From an uncultured Erwinia sp. (GTDB taxonomy: Bacteria; Pseudomonadota; Gammaproteobacteria; Enterobacterales; Enterobacteriaceae): a stretch of DNA of 51,829 nucleotides. The stretch is taken from assembly GCA_946221915.1 (NCBI GenBank), contig CAMIKG010000029.1, forward strand, positions 1-51,829, in the 5' to 3' direction. The notes beneath the pieces are model-generated. The model did no database searches and was not told where the DNA came from. It was given only the letters and a program-made list of their open reading frames with translations. A program made the translations under genes and the position numbers. Within the stretch, counting starts at the first letter, position 1. Every line of letters starts with the position of its first letter. Positions 24,423-32,364 of the stretch are shown here, piece after piece.

Positions 24423-25642
24423 TGCTGTGGCTCCTGCTGGCGCATGGCGTCGAGGGTGGTGGCAAACAGCTGCTGCACCCGTTGCTGGCGTGCCTCATCC
24501 TGCTGCTCTTCCTGCGCCAGCCTGCGGCTGAACACCTCTTCCACACTCAGTTCACTCAGGGTTTCATTTTGCTGACGTGCGATGGTTTTTTCCCGCTGCT
24601 CGCGGCTGCGGCGCAGCAGTACCACCTCAACGGGCAGGGTAGCGGTCAGCTCCTGAATGCGCCGCTGGATATCGTTGAGGTAATCCTGGGTCACGATCTC
24701 AATATCCAGCCAGACGGTCGCGGGGGCATCGGCAAACTGCTGCAACTGCTCTTCGATCTCGGCCAGAGAGCCTTTAATCATGCTCATGGGTTGCGTCTGC
24801 GGAATGACCAGCGGTTCGACGCGCGCCAGTTCGCTGCCGTTAAACTCAACCAGAAAGACGCTTTTCTCTTTGCCCAGCTCATCGAAGCTGAGCGGGATCG
24901 GCGAACCGCAGTAGCGGATGTGCTCACTGTTGGCGATGCGCTGCGCGCGGTGGATATGGCCAAGAGCGATATAGTCGGCTGGCGGGAACGCCTGCGCCGG
25001 AAAGGCATCCAGCGTGCCGATATAAATATCGCGCACGGCATCACTTTTGGTGACGCCGACGGTGGTCAGATGGCCGGTGGCGATAATCGGTAACGGCAGC
25101 GCCAGCGCATCACGTTGCTGCAGCGCATGCTGATAACAGCGCTGATAGTGGGCACTGATGGCTTCCAGCAGACTTTGTTGTTTCTCGCGCCCGGACTGCC
25201 CCGCCTGGCTGCGCATAATGTCGCGCGGACGTAAAAATGGGATAGCGCACAGCAATGCCGCCGGATTGCCCTGGCGATCGTTCAGCAGCAGCACCTGATC
25301 CACTTCCGGCTGCTCACTGGCGGCAGCGATCACCCGGGTGTTGAGGCAGGCCAGCAGTTCGCGTGATTCATTCAGCGTGGCGACCGAATCGTGGTTACCG
25401 CCCAGCACCACCAGCTGACAGCCGGTGTGCTGCAGTTTCACCACAAAACGGTTATACAGTTCGCGCGCATAGCTCGGCGGTGCGCCGCTGTCGAAGATAT
25501 CCCCCGCGACAATAATCGCGTCGGCCTGCTGTGCTTCAGCGGTGTCGATCAGCCAGTCGAGAAACGCCTGATGTTCTGGCGCGCGACTCTTGGTATAAAA
25601 GAACTGACCGAGGTGCCAGTCGGAGGTGTGGATAATGCGCAT
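24419..25642 (-). CDS. sbcD: Exonuclease subunit SbcD
   Basis: A 407-residue Mre11-type nuclease, partner of SbcC; E. coli SbcD has 400 residues. The metal ligands are all visible in order: SDWHLG, VAGDIFDSG, GGNHDS, ATGHLT and GHIHR. The C-terminus is more Gln/Glu-rich than usual, like SbcC. ATG 25642 is chosen because GGGAG lies just before it on the minus strand; the longer frame to 25705 adds a non-conserved leader. It is divergent from phoB as in E. coli. Confidence 0.95.
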   Translation of the reverse strand: MRIIHTSDWHLGQFFYTKSRAPEHQAFLDWLIDTAEAQQADAIIVAGDIFDSGAPPSYARELYNRFVVKLQHTGCQLVVLGGNHDSVATLNESRELLACLNTRVIAAASEQPEVDQVLLLNDRQGNPAALLCAIPFLRPRDIMRSQAGQSGREKQQSLLEAISAHYQRCYQHALQQRDALALPLPIIATGHLTTVGVTKSDAVRDIYIGTLDAFPAQAFPPADYIALGHIHRAQRIANSEHIRYCGSPIPLSFDELGKEKSVFLVEFNGSELARVEPLVIPQTQPMSMIKGSLAEIEEQLQQFADAPATVWLDIEIVTQDYLNDIQRRIQELTATLPVEVVLLRRSREQREKTIARQQNETLSELSVEEVFSRRLAQEEQQDEARQQRVQQLFATTLDAMRQQEPQQ

Positions 25643-25819
25643 TAGGACTCCCTGCATATGCCAACGCGAGACGGCGATTATAAACAGAGAGGCGACCCCC
25701 GTCATAATGCAAGTTGCAGATGCCTGAGACGACCGAATGATTCAGCGGATGTCACGTCGTGGCGCCATGCTGGACACGGCGTCACAAAAGTATGACAGCG
25801 TACTTTTTAGCCCGTGCAT

Positions 25820-25853
25820 TTTTCATAAATCTGTCATAAAACTGACGCATAAT
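25820..25853 (+). promoter_or_regulatory. Pho box and promoter of phoBR
   Basis: CTGTCATAAAACTGACGC at 25831-25848 matches the Pho box consensus, with an additional TTTTCATAAAT repeat immediately upstream (25820-25830) in the 11-base register. CATAAT at 25848-25853 is the likely -10. PhoB-P therefore should activate its own operon under phosphate limitation. Confidence 0.85.
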
Positions 25854-25900
25854 GACGCCGCGAATTCCAGTGACAAAGGGTCACATCAGCAGGAGTAACA

Positions 25901-26590
25901 ATGGCTAAGCGCATTCTGGTAGTCGAAGATGAAGCCCCAATCCGTGAGATGTTGTGTTTCGTTCTTGAGCAAAATGACTATCAACCTATCGAAGCGGAAG
26001 ATTATGACAGTGCAGTGAACTTACTGATCGAGCCGTGGCCAGATTTGATCCTGCTCGACTGGATGTTACCAGGTGGTAGCGGCATTCAGTTTATTAAACA
26101 TCTGAAGCGCGAAGCGATGACGCGCGATATCCCGGTGGTGATGCTGACGGCGCGCGGCGAAGAAGAAGACCGCGTGCGCGGGCTCGAGGTGGGCGCCGAT
26201 GATTACATTACCAAGCCATTCTCGCCGAAAGAGCTGGTGGCGCGCATTAAAGCCGTGATGCGCCGCATTTCACCGATGGCGGTGGAAGAGGTGATTGAGA
26301 TGCAGGGCCTGAGCCTTGATCCGTCGTCGCACCGCGTGATGGCCGAAACCACGCCGATCGAGATGGGACCAACCGAATATAAATTACTGCACTTCTTTAT
26401 GACTCACCCGGAACGCGTTTACAGCCGTGAACAACTGCTGAACCACGTCTGGGGCACCAATGTGTATGTTGAAGATCGCACCGTCGATGTTCATATCCGT
26501 CGTTTACGTAAGGCACTGGAAGTCACCGGTCACGATCGTATGGTTCAAACGGTACGCGGAACAGGGTATCGTTTCTCTGCTCGTTTTTGA
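25901..26590 (+). CDS. phoB: Phosphate response regulator PhoB
   Basis: A 229-residue OmpR-family response regulator. The receiver domain has its phosphorylated Asp at 53 (LLLDWMLPG context) with the acidic pair EDE at 10-12 and KPFSPKELVARI near residue 105. The C-terminal winged helix has the recognition block EDRTVDVHIRRLRKAL. Phosphorylated by PhoR, it activates genes behind Pho boxes such as the one before this gene. It is nearly identical to E. coli PhoB in both length and sequence. Confidence 0.98.
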   Translation: MAKRILVVEDEAPIREMLCFVLEQNDYQPIEAEDYDSAVNLLIEPWPDLILLDWMLPGGSGIQFIKHLKREAMTRDIPVVMLTARGEEEDRVRGLEVGADDYITKPFSPKELVARIKAVMRRISPMAVEEVIEMQGLSLDPSSHRVMAETTPIEMGPTEYKLLHFFMTHPERVYSREQLLNHVWGTNVYVEDRTVDVHIRRLRKALEVTGHDRMVQTVRGTGYRFSARF

Positions 26591-26604
26591 TCGGAGTCTG
26601 AACC

Positions 26605-27918
26605 GTGCTGGAACGCCTCTCCTGGAAGAGATTAGTACTGGAGCTGGTACTGGCTTGCCTGCCCGCGCTGGTGCTGGGACTGCTGTTCGGTTATTTGCCG
26701 TGGTGGTTGCTGGTATCGGTGCTGGGCGTGCTGGGCTGGCACTGCTACAACTTATTACGCCTGTCACACTGGTTGTGGGTCGACCGCACCATGACGCCGC
26801 CTGCGGGATCCGCCAGCTGGGAGCCGCTGTTCTACGGTCTGTATCAGATGCAGCTGCGCAACCGTCGTCGTCGCCGTGAGCTGGGGAATCTGATCAAACG
26901 CTTTCGCAGCGGGGCAGAGTCATTACCCGACGCGGTGGTGCTGACCACGGAAGAGGGCAATATCTTCTGGTGTAACGGTCTCGCGCAACAACATCTGGGC
27001 CTGCGCTGGCCGGAAGATAATGGCCAGAATATCCTTAACCTGCTGCGCTATCCTGAATTTTCCCGCTATTTACGCCAGCGCGACTTTGCCCGTCCGCTGA
27101 CACTGGTGCTCAATACGCACCGTCATTTAGAGTTTCGCGTGATGCCCTACAGCGAAGGGCAGTGGCTGATGGTGGCGCGTGATGTCACCCAGATGCACCA
27201 GCTGGAGGGCGCGCGGCGTAACTTCTTTGCCAACGTCAGTCATGAACTGCGTACGCCACTGACGGTGCTGCAGGGTTATCTGGAGATGATGAACGACTCG
27301 GTGCTGGAAGGGCAGTCGCGCAGTAAGGCGCTGCAAACCATGCAGGAGCAAACGCGGCGGATGGATAGCCTGGTGAAGCAGTTGCTGACGCTGTCGCGTA
27401 TTGAGGCGGCGCCCGCCATCGATCTGCAAGAGAAAGTGGATGTGCCGATGATGCTGCGCATGTTGCAGCGCGAAGCGGAAACGCTGAGCAATGGACGGCA
27501 TGACATCCACTTTCATACCGATCCGCATCTGCGGGTGTTTGGTAATGATGAACAGCTACGCAGCGCTATTTCGAATCTGGTGTATAACGCGGTGAACCAT
27601 ACGCCGTCCGGCACCCGTATTGATATCAGCTGGCTGCGTGATAAAAACGGCGCGCACTTCACGGTGAAAGATAACGGTCCGGGCATCGCCGCTGAACATA
27701 TTCCGCGTCTGACAGAACGTTTTTATCGCGTAGATAAAGCGCGTTCGCGCGCCACGGGGGGCAGCGGGCTGGGGCTGGCAATCGTGAAACATGCCCTGAG
27801 CCATCATAATTCGCGGCTGGAGATCACCAGCGTGCCGGATATTCAGACCTGTTTCGGATTTAGCCTGGCGGCAAGGTTGATTGTTCCGCCTGAAGTAGCG
27901 GAGAATGCAAAGCGTTGA
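26605..27918 (+). CDS. phoR: Phosphate sensor histidine kinase PhoR
   Basis: A 437-residue membrane kinase with two adjacent N-terminal membrane helices (residues about 10-55), a basic linker, a PAS domain (about 100-195), a dimerisation domain with phospho-His213 in FANVSHELRTPLT, and an ATPase domain with NLVYNAVNHTP and GGSGLGLAI. It responds to phosphate through the Pst complex and PhoU. It starts at GTG 26605 with GGAG at the right spacing, 14 bases after phoB. Confidence 0.97.
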   Translation: MLERLSWKRLVLELVLACLPALVLGLLFGYLPWWLLVSVLGVLGWHCYNLLRLSHWLWVDRTMTPPAGSASWEPLFYGLYQMQLRNRRRRRELGNLIKRFRSGAESLPDAVVLTTEEGNIFWCNGLAQQHLGLRWPEDNGQNILNLLRYPEFSRYLRQRDFARPLTLVLNTHRHLEFRVMPYSEGQWLMVARDVTQMHQLEGARRNFFANVSHELRTPLTVLQGYLEMMNDSVLEGQSRSKALQTMQEQTRRMDSLVKQLLTLSRIEAAPAIDLQEKVDVPMMLRMLQREAETLSNGRHDIHFHTDPHLRVFGNDEQLRSAISNLVYNAVNHTPSGTRIDISWLRDKNGAHFTVKDNGPGIAAEHIPRLTERFYRVDKARSRATGGSGLGLAIVKHALSHHNSRLEITSVPDIQTCFGFSLAARLIVPPEVAENAKR

Positions 27919-27937
27919 TAATTAAAGGGCGCGAAGC

Positions 27938-28858
27938 ATGATAAAGCGGATACTGACGGCGCTGTTGCTGCTGTCAGCGACGGTACAGGCCAAAGAAGGA
28001 ATGCTGGCGGGAAACCTCTCCAGCGTCGGCTCTGATACGCTGGGCAATCTGATGACGCTGTGGGGCGAGAATTTCAATCGCCAGTATCCGGGCGTGAATG
28101 TGCAGATTCAGGCGGCAGGCTCTTCGACCGCGCCGGTCGCGCTGGCGGCAGGCGCAGCTCAGCTGGGCGCGATGAGCCGCCCGATGCTGGCAAGTGAGCG
28201 TCAACTGTTCGCCGCGAAATATGGTTATCAGCCGCTGGCGGTGCCGGTGGCGATGGACGCGCTGGTGGTGGTGGTCAATCAGGACAATCCACTGAACGAG
28301 ATCAGCGGCCAGCAGCTGGATGCGGTGTTCTCGGCAACGCGTCGCTGTGGCGCGACGACCACGCCGCAACGCTGGGGTGATTTACAACTGACGTCGCCAG
28401 AGTGGCGGCAGCGAGCGTTGCAGCGTTATGGCCGTAATTCTGCCTCCGGCACCTGGGGCTTCTTTAAGCAGCAGGCGCTGTGCGGCGGCGATTTCCGCCG
28501 TGATGTCAGTGAATATCCGGGATCTGCGGCGGTGGTGCAGGCCGTTGCTGCTTCGCTGAACGGTATCGGCTACGCCAGTATGGGCTTCCATCTGAGCGGG
28601 GTAAAAACCCTGGCTATTGCGCGTAATGGTGCGGTGGCCGTAGCACCTGACAGTGAAACCATCCGTAACGGCAGCTATCCGTGGAGTCGTCCGCTGTATA
28701 TCTACGTCAATAAAGCGCCGGGTAAACCACTGGAACCGCTGACGCGCGCGTTTCTGCGCCAGGCGATTTCACCCCATGGCCAGGCACTGGTCAGGCAGGC
28801 GGGTTATCTGCCGCTGTCGGATAAGCAACTGCGTGAGGCGCAGGCGTTACTGGAGTAG
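27938..28858 (+). CDS. PstS-like phosphate-binding protein
   Basis: A 306-residue periplasmic substrate-binding protein with a Sec signal peptide (MIKRILTALLLLSATVQA). The phosphate-binding motifs are visible: SVGSDTLGNLM, AAGSSTAPVAL, LGAMSRPML and, in the second lobe, GRNSASGTWGFFK. It lies 19 bases after phoR and is therefore probably the third gene of the phoBR operon and under the Pho box. E. coli has brnQ after phoR, so this is an additional or relocated gene. It is not the pstSCAB operon PstS, as no permease genes follow. Confidence 0.88.
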   Translation: MIKRILTALLLLSATVQAKEGMLAGNLSSVGSDTLGNLMTLWGENFNRQYPGVNVQIQAAGSSTAPVALAAGAAQLGAMSRPMLASERQLFAAKYGYQPLAVPVAMDALVVVVNQDNPLNEISGQQLDAVFSATRRCGATTTPQRWGDLQLTSPEWRQRALQRYGRNSASGTWGFFKQQALCGGDFRRDVSEYPGSAAVVQAVAASLNGIGYASMGFHLSGVKTLAIARNGAVAVAPDSETIRNGSYPWSRPLYIYVNKAPGKPLEPLTRAFLRQAISPHGQALVRQAGYLPLSDKQLREAQALLE

Positions 28859-28864
28859 TGCTCA

Positions 28865-29155
28865 TTACGCCAGACGAAATAGCTGGAGCATTTCCGGATA
28901 CTTTTCAATTATCCGCAGTAATTTCAGGCTACTGCCTGTGGGTGTACGTTTGCGCTGTTCCCATGCCTGAACCAGAGATGGGGAGACGCCAACCACCAGA
29001 GCAAACTCATCCTGCTTTAATTTTGCTCTGGCGCGAATCGCTTTAACATCTGGTAATTCCATCGTAGTGACGCGTGCCGCTTCCACTTCACCTTTTTTGA
29101 TCACTACGGCTCACTGTGCGCTGGCGATCAATTCTTTAAACAGTTCGTCTTTCAT
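28865..29155 (-). pseudogene. NadS-type HTH antitoxin interrupted by a stop codon
   Basis: From ATG 29155 the minus strand reads MKDELFKELIASAQ, then a TGA at 29113-29111, and then in the same frame the conserved body (KKGEVEAARVT, DVKAIRARAKLKQDEFALVVGVS, WEQRKRTPTG, LLRIIEKYPEM). The whole corresponds to a NadS/HigA-like antitoxin of about 96 residues with one internal stop. A shorter product from GTG 29104 (79 residues) would keep the helix-turn-helix and could still be made. The stop abuts pstS-like in convergent orientation. No intact toxin is upstream. Confidence 0.7.
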
Positions 29156-29280
29156 TGGGTATTCTCTGGCGCCTCTATGATGCTTTTCAGCTGATATTTT
29201 TCATCCCTGAAAACTCCTGCGGAGTAAGACTTTATTTTGGTCTTACGTGGTGCGAGTAGTAGTAACTGGAAAAGAATATT
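29156..29280 (-). pseudogene. Possible toxin remnant upstream of the NadS-like gene
   Basis: A minus-strand open stretch ending QLKSIIEAPENTQ stops in an ATGA overlap with the antitoxin start, as expected for an upstream toxin gene. Another frame reads SLTPQEFSGMKNI, resembling the C-terminus of RelE/HigB toxins. No single frame holds a full toxin, so if it is one it is decayed. Evidence is slight. The rest of the gap to 29465 holds only the MetJ site. Confidence 0.25.
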
Positions 29281-29379
29281 CTTCGGCTACAGGGTTTCAT
29301 CATGAATTTTTTTCAAGTCAGATGAATTTTCCTCTGTTGCGCCTGAGCGATGCTCATGTCACTCTTGATTCAGCCATAT

Positions 29380-29395
29380 AGACATCCAGAAGTCT
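29380..29395. promoter_or_regulatory. MetJ operator (two tandem met boxes)
   Basis: AGACATCC (29380-29387) and AGAAGTCT (29388-29395) match the met box AGACGTCT at six and seven of eight positions and are exactly adjacent, as MetJ dimers require. The site is 71 bases before the MetE-like gene. Confidence 0.7.
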
Positions 29396-29465
29396 AAAAA
29401 TAACCAGCTGAAACTATTTCCCCCGTAAATTATGCGCGCTGCGCGTGAGCCAGGAGTAAACCGAG

Positions 29466-30569
29466 ATGCAAAGAACCACCGCCCCATTCCGTGCCGATAC
29501 CGTTGGCAGCTTCCTGCGTCCACAGTCCATCAAACAGGCGCGTGAGCAATTTGCTGCGGGTCAGATCGATGCGGCGGCGCTGCGCAGGGTGGAAGATGAG
29601 GCCATTCGTGAGGTGGTTGAAAGCCAGCGCGCCAGCGGCCTGCAGGTGGTCACCGACGGCGAGTTCCGCCGTGCATGGTGGCACTTTGACTTTTTCGATG
29701 GCCTGCAGGGCGTGGAACGTTATGAAGTCGAACAGGGCATTCAGTTCAACGGCGTGCAGACCAAAGCTCACAGTGTGCGCGTGGTTGGCAAACTCGGTTT
29801 CGGCGATCACCCGATGCTGGAAGATTTCCGCTATCTGAACAGCATCAGCGGTGACGCGGTAGCGAAAATGACCATTCCAAGCCCCAGCGTGCTGCACTTC
29901 CGTGGCGGCCGTAAGGCAATCGACCCGCAGGTTTATCCGCAGCTGGATGCTTACTGGGACGATCTGGCGCAGGTTTACCGTGACGCGATCAAAGCCTTCT
30001 ACGCTGCAGGCTGCCGCTATCTGCAACTGGATGATACCGTCTGGGCTTATCTGTGCTCGGAAGATCAGAAACGTCAGATCCGTGAACGTGGTGAAGATCC
30101 GCAAGAGCTGGCGCGTACCTACGCCCGTGTGCTGAACAAAGCGATTGAAGGTAAACCGGCTGACCTCACTATTGGTCTGCATGTCTGCCGCGGTAATTTC
30201 CGCTCCACCTGGATCTCTGAAGGCGGTTATGAACCGGTGGCTGAGATCCTGTTTGGCACCGTGAATATCGACGCCTTCTTCCTTGAATATGATAACGAGC
30301 GTTCTGGTGGCTTCGAACCGCTGCGCTTTATCAAACCGGGTCACCAGCAGGTGGTACTGGGCCTGATCACCACCAAAAATGGCGAGCTGGAGAACCCGGA
30401 AACGGTGAAGCAGCGTCTGGCTGAAGCGGCGAAGTATGTCGATCTGAGCCAGATTTGCCTCAGCCCACAGTGCGGCTTTGCCTCCACTGAAGAGGGTAAC
30501 AGCCTGACAGAAGAGCAGCAGTGGGCCAAGCTGCGTCTGGTGGTGGATATCGCGAAAAACGTCTGGTAA
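29466..30569 (+). CDS. MetE C-terminal-like methyltransferase (YxjG family)
   Basis: A 367-residue protein of the cobalamin-independent methionine synthase II fold, half the size of MetE, as in B. subtilis YxjG/YxjH. Zinc and homocysteine site features are visible: ADTVGSFLRP at the start, VTDGEFRR, LQLDD, GLHVCRGN and the late LSPQCGFAST with the zinc Cys. Such proteins transfer a methyl group to homocysteine or an analogue; the methyl donor is not known here. AGGAG at 29452-29456 precedes the ATG. The MetJ site upstream supports a role in methionine supply. It is closed by a terminator. Confidence 0.88.
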   Translation: MQRTTAPFRADTVGSFLRPQSIKQAREQFAAGQIDAAALRRVEDEAIREVVESQRASGLQVVTDGEFRRAWWHFDFFDGLQGVERYEVEQGIQFNGVQTKAHSVRVVGKLGFGDHPMLEDFRYLNSISGDAVAKMTIPSPSVLHFRGGRKAIDPQVYPQLDAYWDDLAQVYRDAIKAFYAAGCRYLQLDDTVWAYLCSEDQKRQIRERGEDPQELARTYARVLNKAIEGKPADLTIGLHVCRGNFRSTWISEGGYEPVAEILFGTVNIDAFFLEYDNERSGGFEPLRFIKPGHQQVVLGLITTKNGELENPETVKQRLAEAAKYVDLSQICLSPQCGFASTEEGNSLTEEQQWAKLRLVVDIAKNVW

Positions 30570-30590
30570 CTGGCGTAAACTTGTGCGGAC

Positions 30591-30613
30591 AGGCGCGGAT
30601 TTCCGCGCCTTTT
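30591..30613 (+). terminator. Terminator after the MetE-like gene
   Basis: AGGCGCGG (30591-30598) pairs with CCGCGCCT (30603-30610), followed by TTT. Confidence 0.75.
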
Positions 30614-30976
30614 GTGCATCTTATGACGCATAAATCGCCAAATTAACTGTATGCTGTGCAGAAAAAATACAAATCATCTAATGTGGTTTCTTTATATCCT
30701 GAAGCGATCCACTGCTTTTTAGAATTTATCCGTTATATCACTCTGCTTTTCCGATCCCGTATTGCCTTTCCCCGCTATAAACGTTTTACTTAGCGCCGTT
30801 GTCGATATATCCCCTGTGAACAGAAGAAAATCAGCTCAAATCACCTGCGCGTCAGGCCATCAGCAAGCATATTGCCCTGTAGATGTCTGAATTAATGATA
30901 ATTTTAACGTGCTGTCGGATTCGCCAACCTTTAAACACAACTTCCACTGCAACATCAGTACAGGCAATACGGCTTT
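30614..30976. other. Long brnQ leader region
   Basis: About 360 bases with no supported gene. It is AT-rich compared with its neighbours. A possible -35 TTTACT (30785-30790) and TATATC (30806-30811) are too close (15). A frame from ATG 30883 runs into brnQ but lacks a ribosome site and family features. Branched-chain-acid control (Lrp or leader-based) is conceivable but no clear attenuator is seen. Confidence 0.4.
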
Positions 30977-32296
30977 ATGACACATCGTTTAACTTCGAAA
31001 GATATCCTCGCGTTAGGGTTTATGACCTTCGCCCTGTTTGTGGGTGCGGGCAATATTATCTTCCCGCCGATGGTTGGGATTCAGTCCGGTGAACACGTCT
31101 GGATGGCGGCCATTGGCTTCCTGATTACCGCTGTGGGTCTGCCGGTGATTACCGTGATTGCGCTGGCGCGCGTTGGCGGCGGCATTGACGCCCTGAGCTC
31201 GCCGATTGGCAAAGCGGCGGGTCTGCTGTTAGCCACCGTCTGCTATCTGGCGGTCGGCCCACTGTTCGCCACGCCGCGTACTGCCACGGTTTCGTTTGAA
31301 ATCGGTATCGCACCGCTGACCGGCGACGGCCCGCTGCCACTGTTCATCTACAGCGTGATCTACTTTGTGCTGGTGATGGGCATCTCCCTCTATCCAGGCA
31401 AACTGCTGGACACCGTAGGTCATGTACTGGCGCCGCTGAAAATTCTGGCGCTGGCGGTACTGGGTGTGGCTGCACTGCTGTGGCCTGCCGGTGGCATCGC
31501 GCCAGCAACAGAAGCCTATCAGCATGCAGCGTTCTCCAACGGCTTCGTCAATGGCTATCTGACCATGGATACGCTGGGTGCGCTGGTGTTTGGTATCGTG
31601 ATTGTGAATGCCGCCCGTTCACGCGGTGTGGAAGATTCACGCCTGCTGACGCGTTACACCATTCTGGCCGGTCTGATTGCGGGCGTTGGCCTGACACTGG
31701 TCTATCTGAGCCTGTTTAAACTGGGTTCCGGCAGCGGCGGTCTGGTGGACCAGAATGCCAACGGCGCAGCCATCCTGCACGCTTATGTCCAGCAGACGTT
31801 CGGCGGCATGGGCAGTTTCTTCCTGGCTGCACTGATTTTTGTTGCCTGCATGGTGACGGCTGTCGGTCTGACCTGCGCCTGCGCCGAGTTTTTTGAACAC
31901 TATTTGCCGCTCTCTTACCGTACACTGGTGTTCATCCTGGGTCTGTTCTCAATGCTGGTATCGAACCTGGGGCTGAGCCATTTGATTCAGATTTCCATTC
32001 CGGTGCTGACAGCCATCTATCCGCCCTGTATTGTACTGGTGGTTCTGAGCTTTACGCTCAACTGGTGGAACAAAAGCAGCCGCATCATCGCGCCAATTAT
32101 GCTGGTGAGCCTGCTGTTCGGTATCATTGATGCGATTAAATCCTCCAGTCTGAGTGCAATGTTACCAGTATGGACCCAGCATCTTCCGCTGGCCGATCAG
32201 GGACTGGCATGGCTGCCGCCGTCACTGGCGATGCTGATTGCACTGGCGGTGTATGACCGCGTGGTGGGACGTCAGCAAGTCACCGTGCACCAGTAA
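30977..32296 (+). CDS. brnQ: Branched-chain amino acid symporter BrnQ
   Basis: A 439-residue inner-membrane carrier, the same length as E. coli BrnQ and very similar (LGFMTFALFVGAGNIIFPP, ATVCYLAVGPLFATPRTATV, NGYLTMDTLGALVFGIV, VGLTCACAEFF). About 12 membrane segments are evident. It takes up leucine, valine and isoleucine with a cation. In E. coli it follows phoR; here the PstS-like gene, the broken antitoxin and the MetE-like gene intervene. Confidence 0.97.
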   Translation: MTHRLTSKDILALGFMTFALFVGAGNIIFPPMVGIQSGEHVWMAAIGFLITAVGLPVITVIALARVGGGIDALSSPIGKAAGLLLATVCYLAVGPLFATPRTATVSFEIGIAPLTGDGPLPLFIYSVIYFVLVMGISLYPGKLLDTVGHVLAPLKILALAVLGVAALLWPAGGIAPATEAYQHAAFSNGFVNGYLTMDTLGALVFGIVIVNAARSRGVEDSRLLTRYTILAGLIAGVGLTLVYLSLFKLGSGSGGLVDQNANGAAILHAYVQQTFGGMGSFFLAALIFVACMVTAVGLTCACAEFFEHYLPLSYRTLVFILGLFSMLVSNLGLSHLIQISIPVLTAIYPPCIVLVVLSFTLNWWNKSSRIIAPIMLVSLLFGIIDAIKSSSLSAMLPVWTQHLPLADQGLAWLPPSLAMLIALAVYDRVVGRQQVTVHQ

Positions 32297-32316
32297 CAGA
32301 ACAGGTTAATTTGTAA

Positions 32317-32340
32317 CCACGGGCTTGCCCGTGGTTTTTT
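32317..32340 (+). terminator. brnQ terminator
   Basis: CCACGGGC (32317-32324) and GCCCGTGG (32327-32334) form a perfect stem with a 2-base loop followed by six T. Confidence 0.85.
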
Positions 32341-32364
32341 CATTTCCACAGGTGATAGGTTGTT

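Noticed and set aside
29430..30344. 304-codon minus-strand open frame over the MetE-like gene
   Set aside because: It mirrors the codons of a clear enzyme gene with ribosome site and MetJ operator. The antisense product has no recognisable signal or domain.
30883..31092. Possible leader peptide before brnQ
   Set aside because: No Shine-Dalgarno, not rich in Leu/Ile/Val, and it runs into brnQ in another frame without an attenuator.
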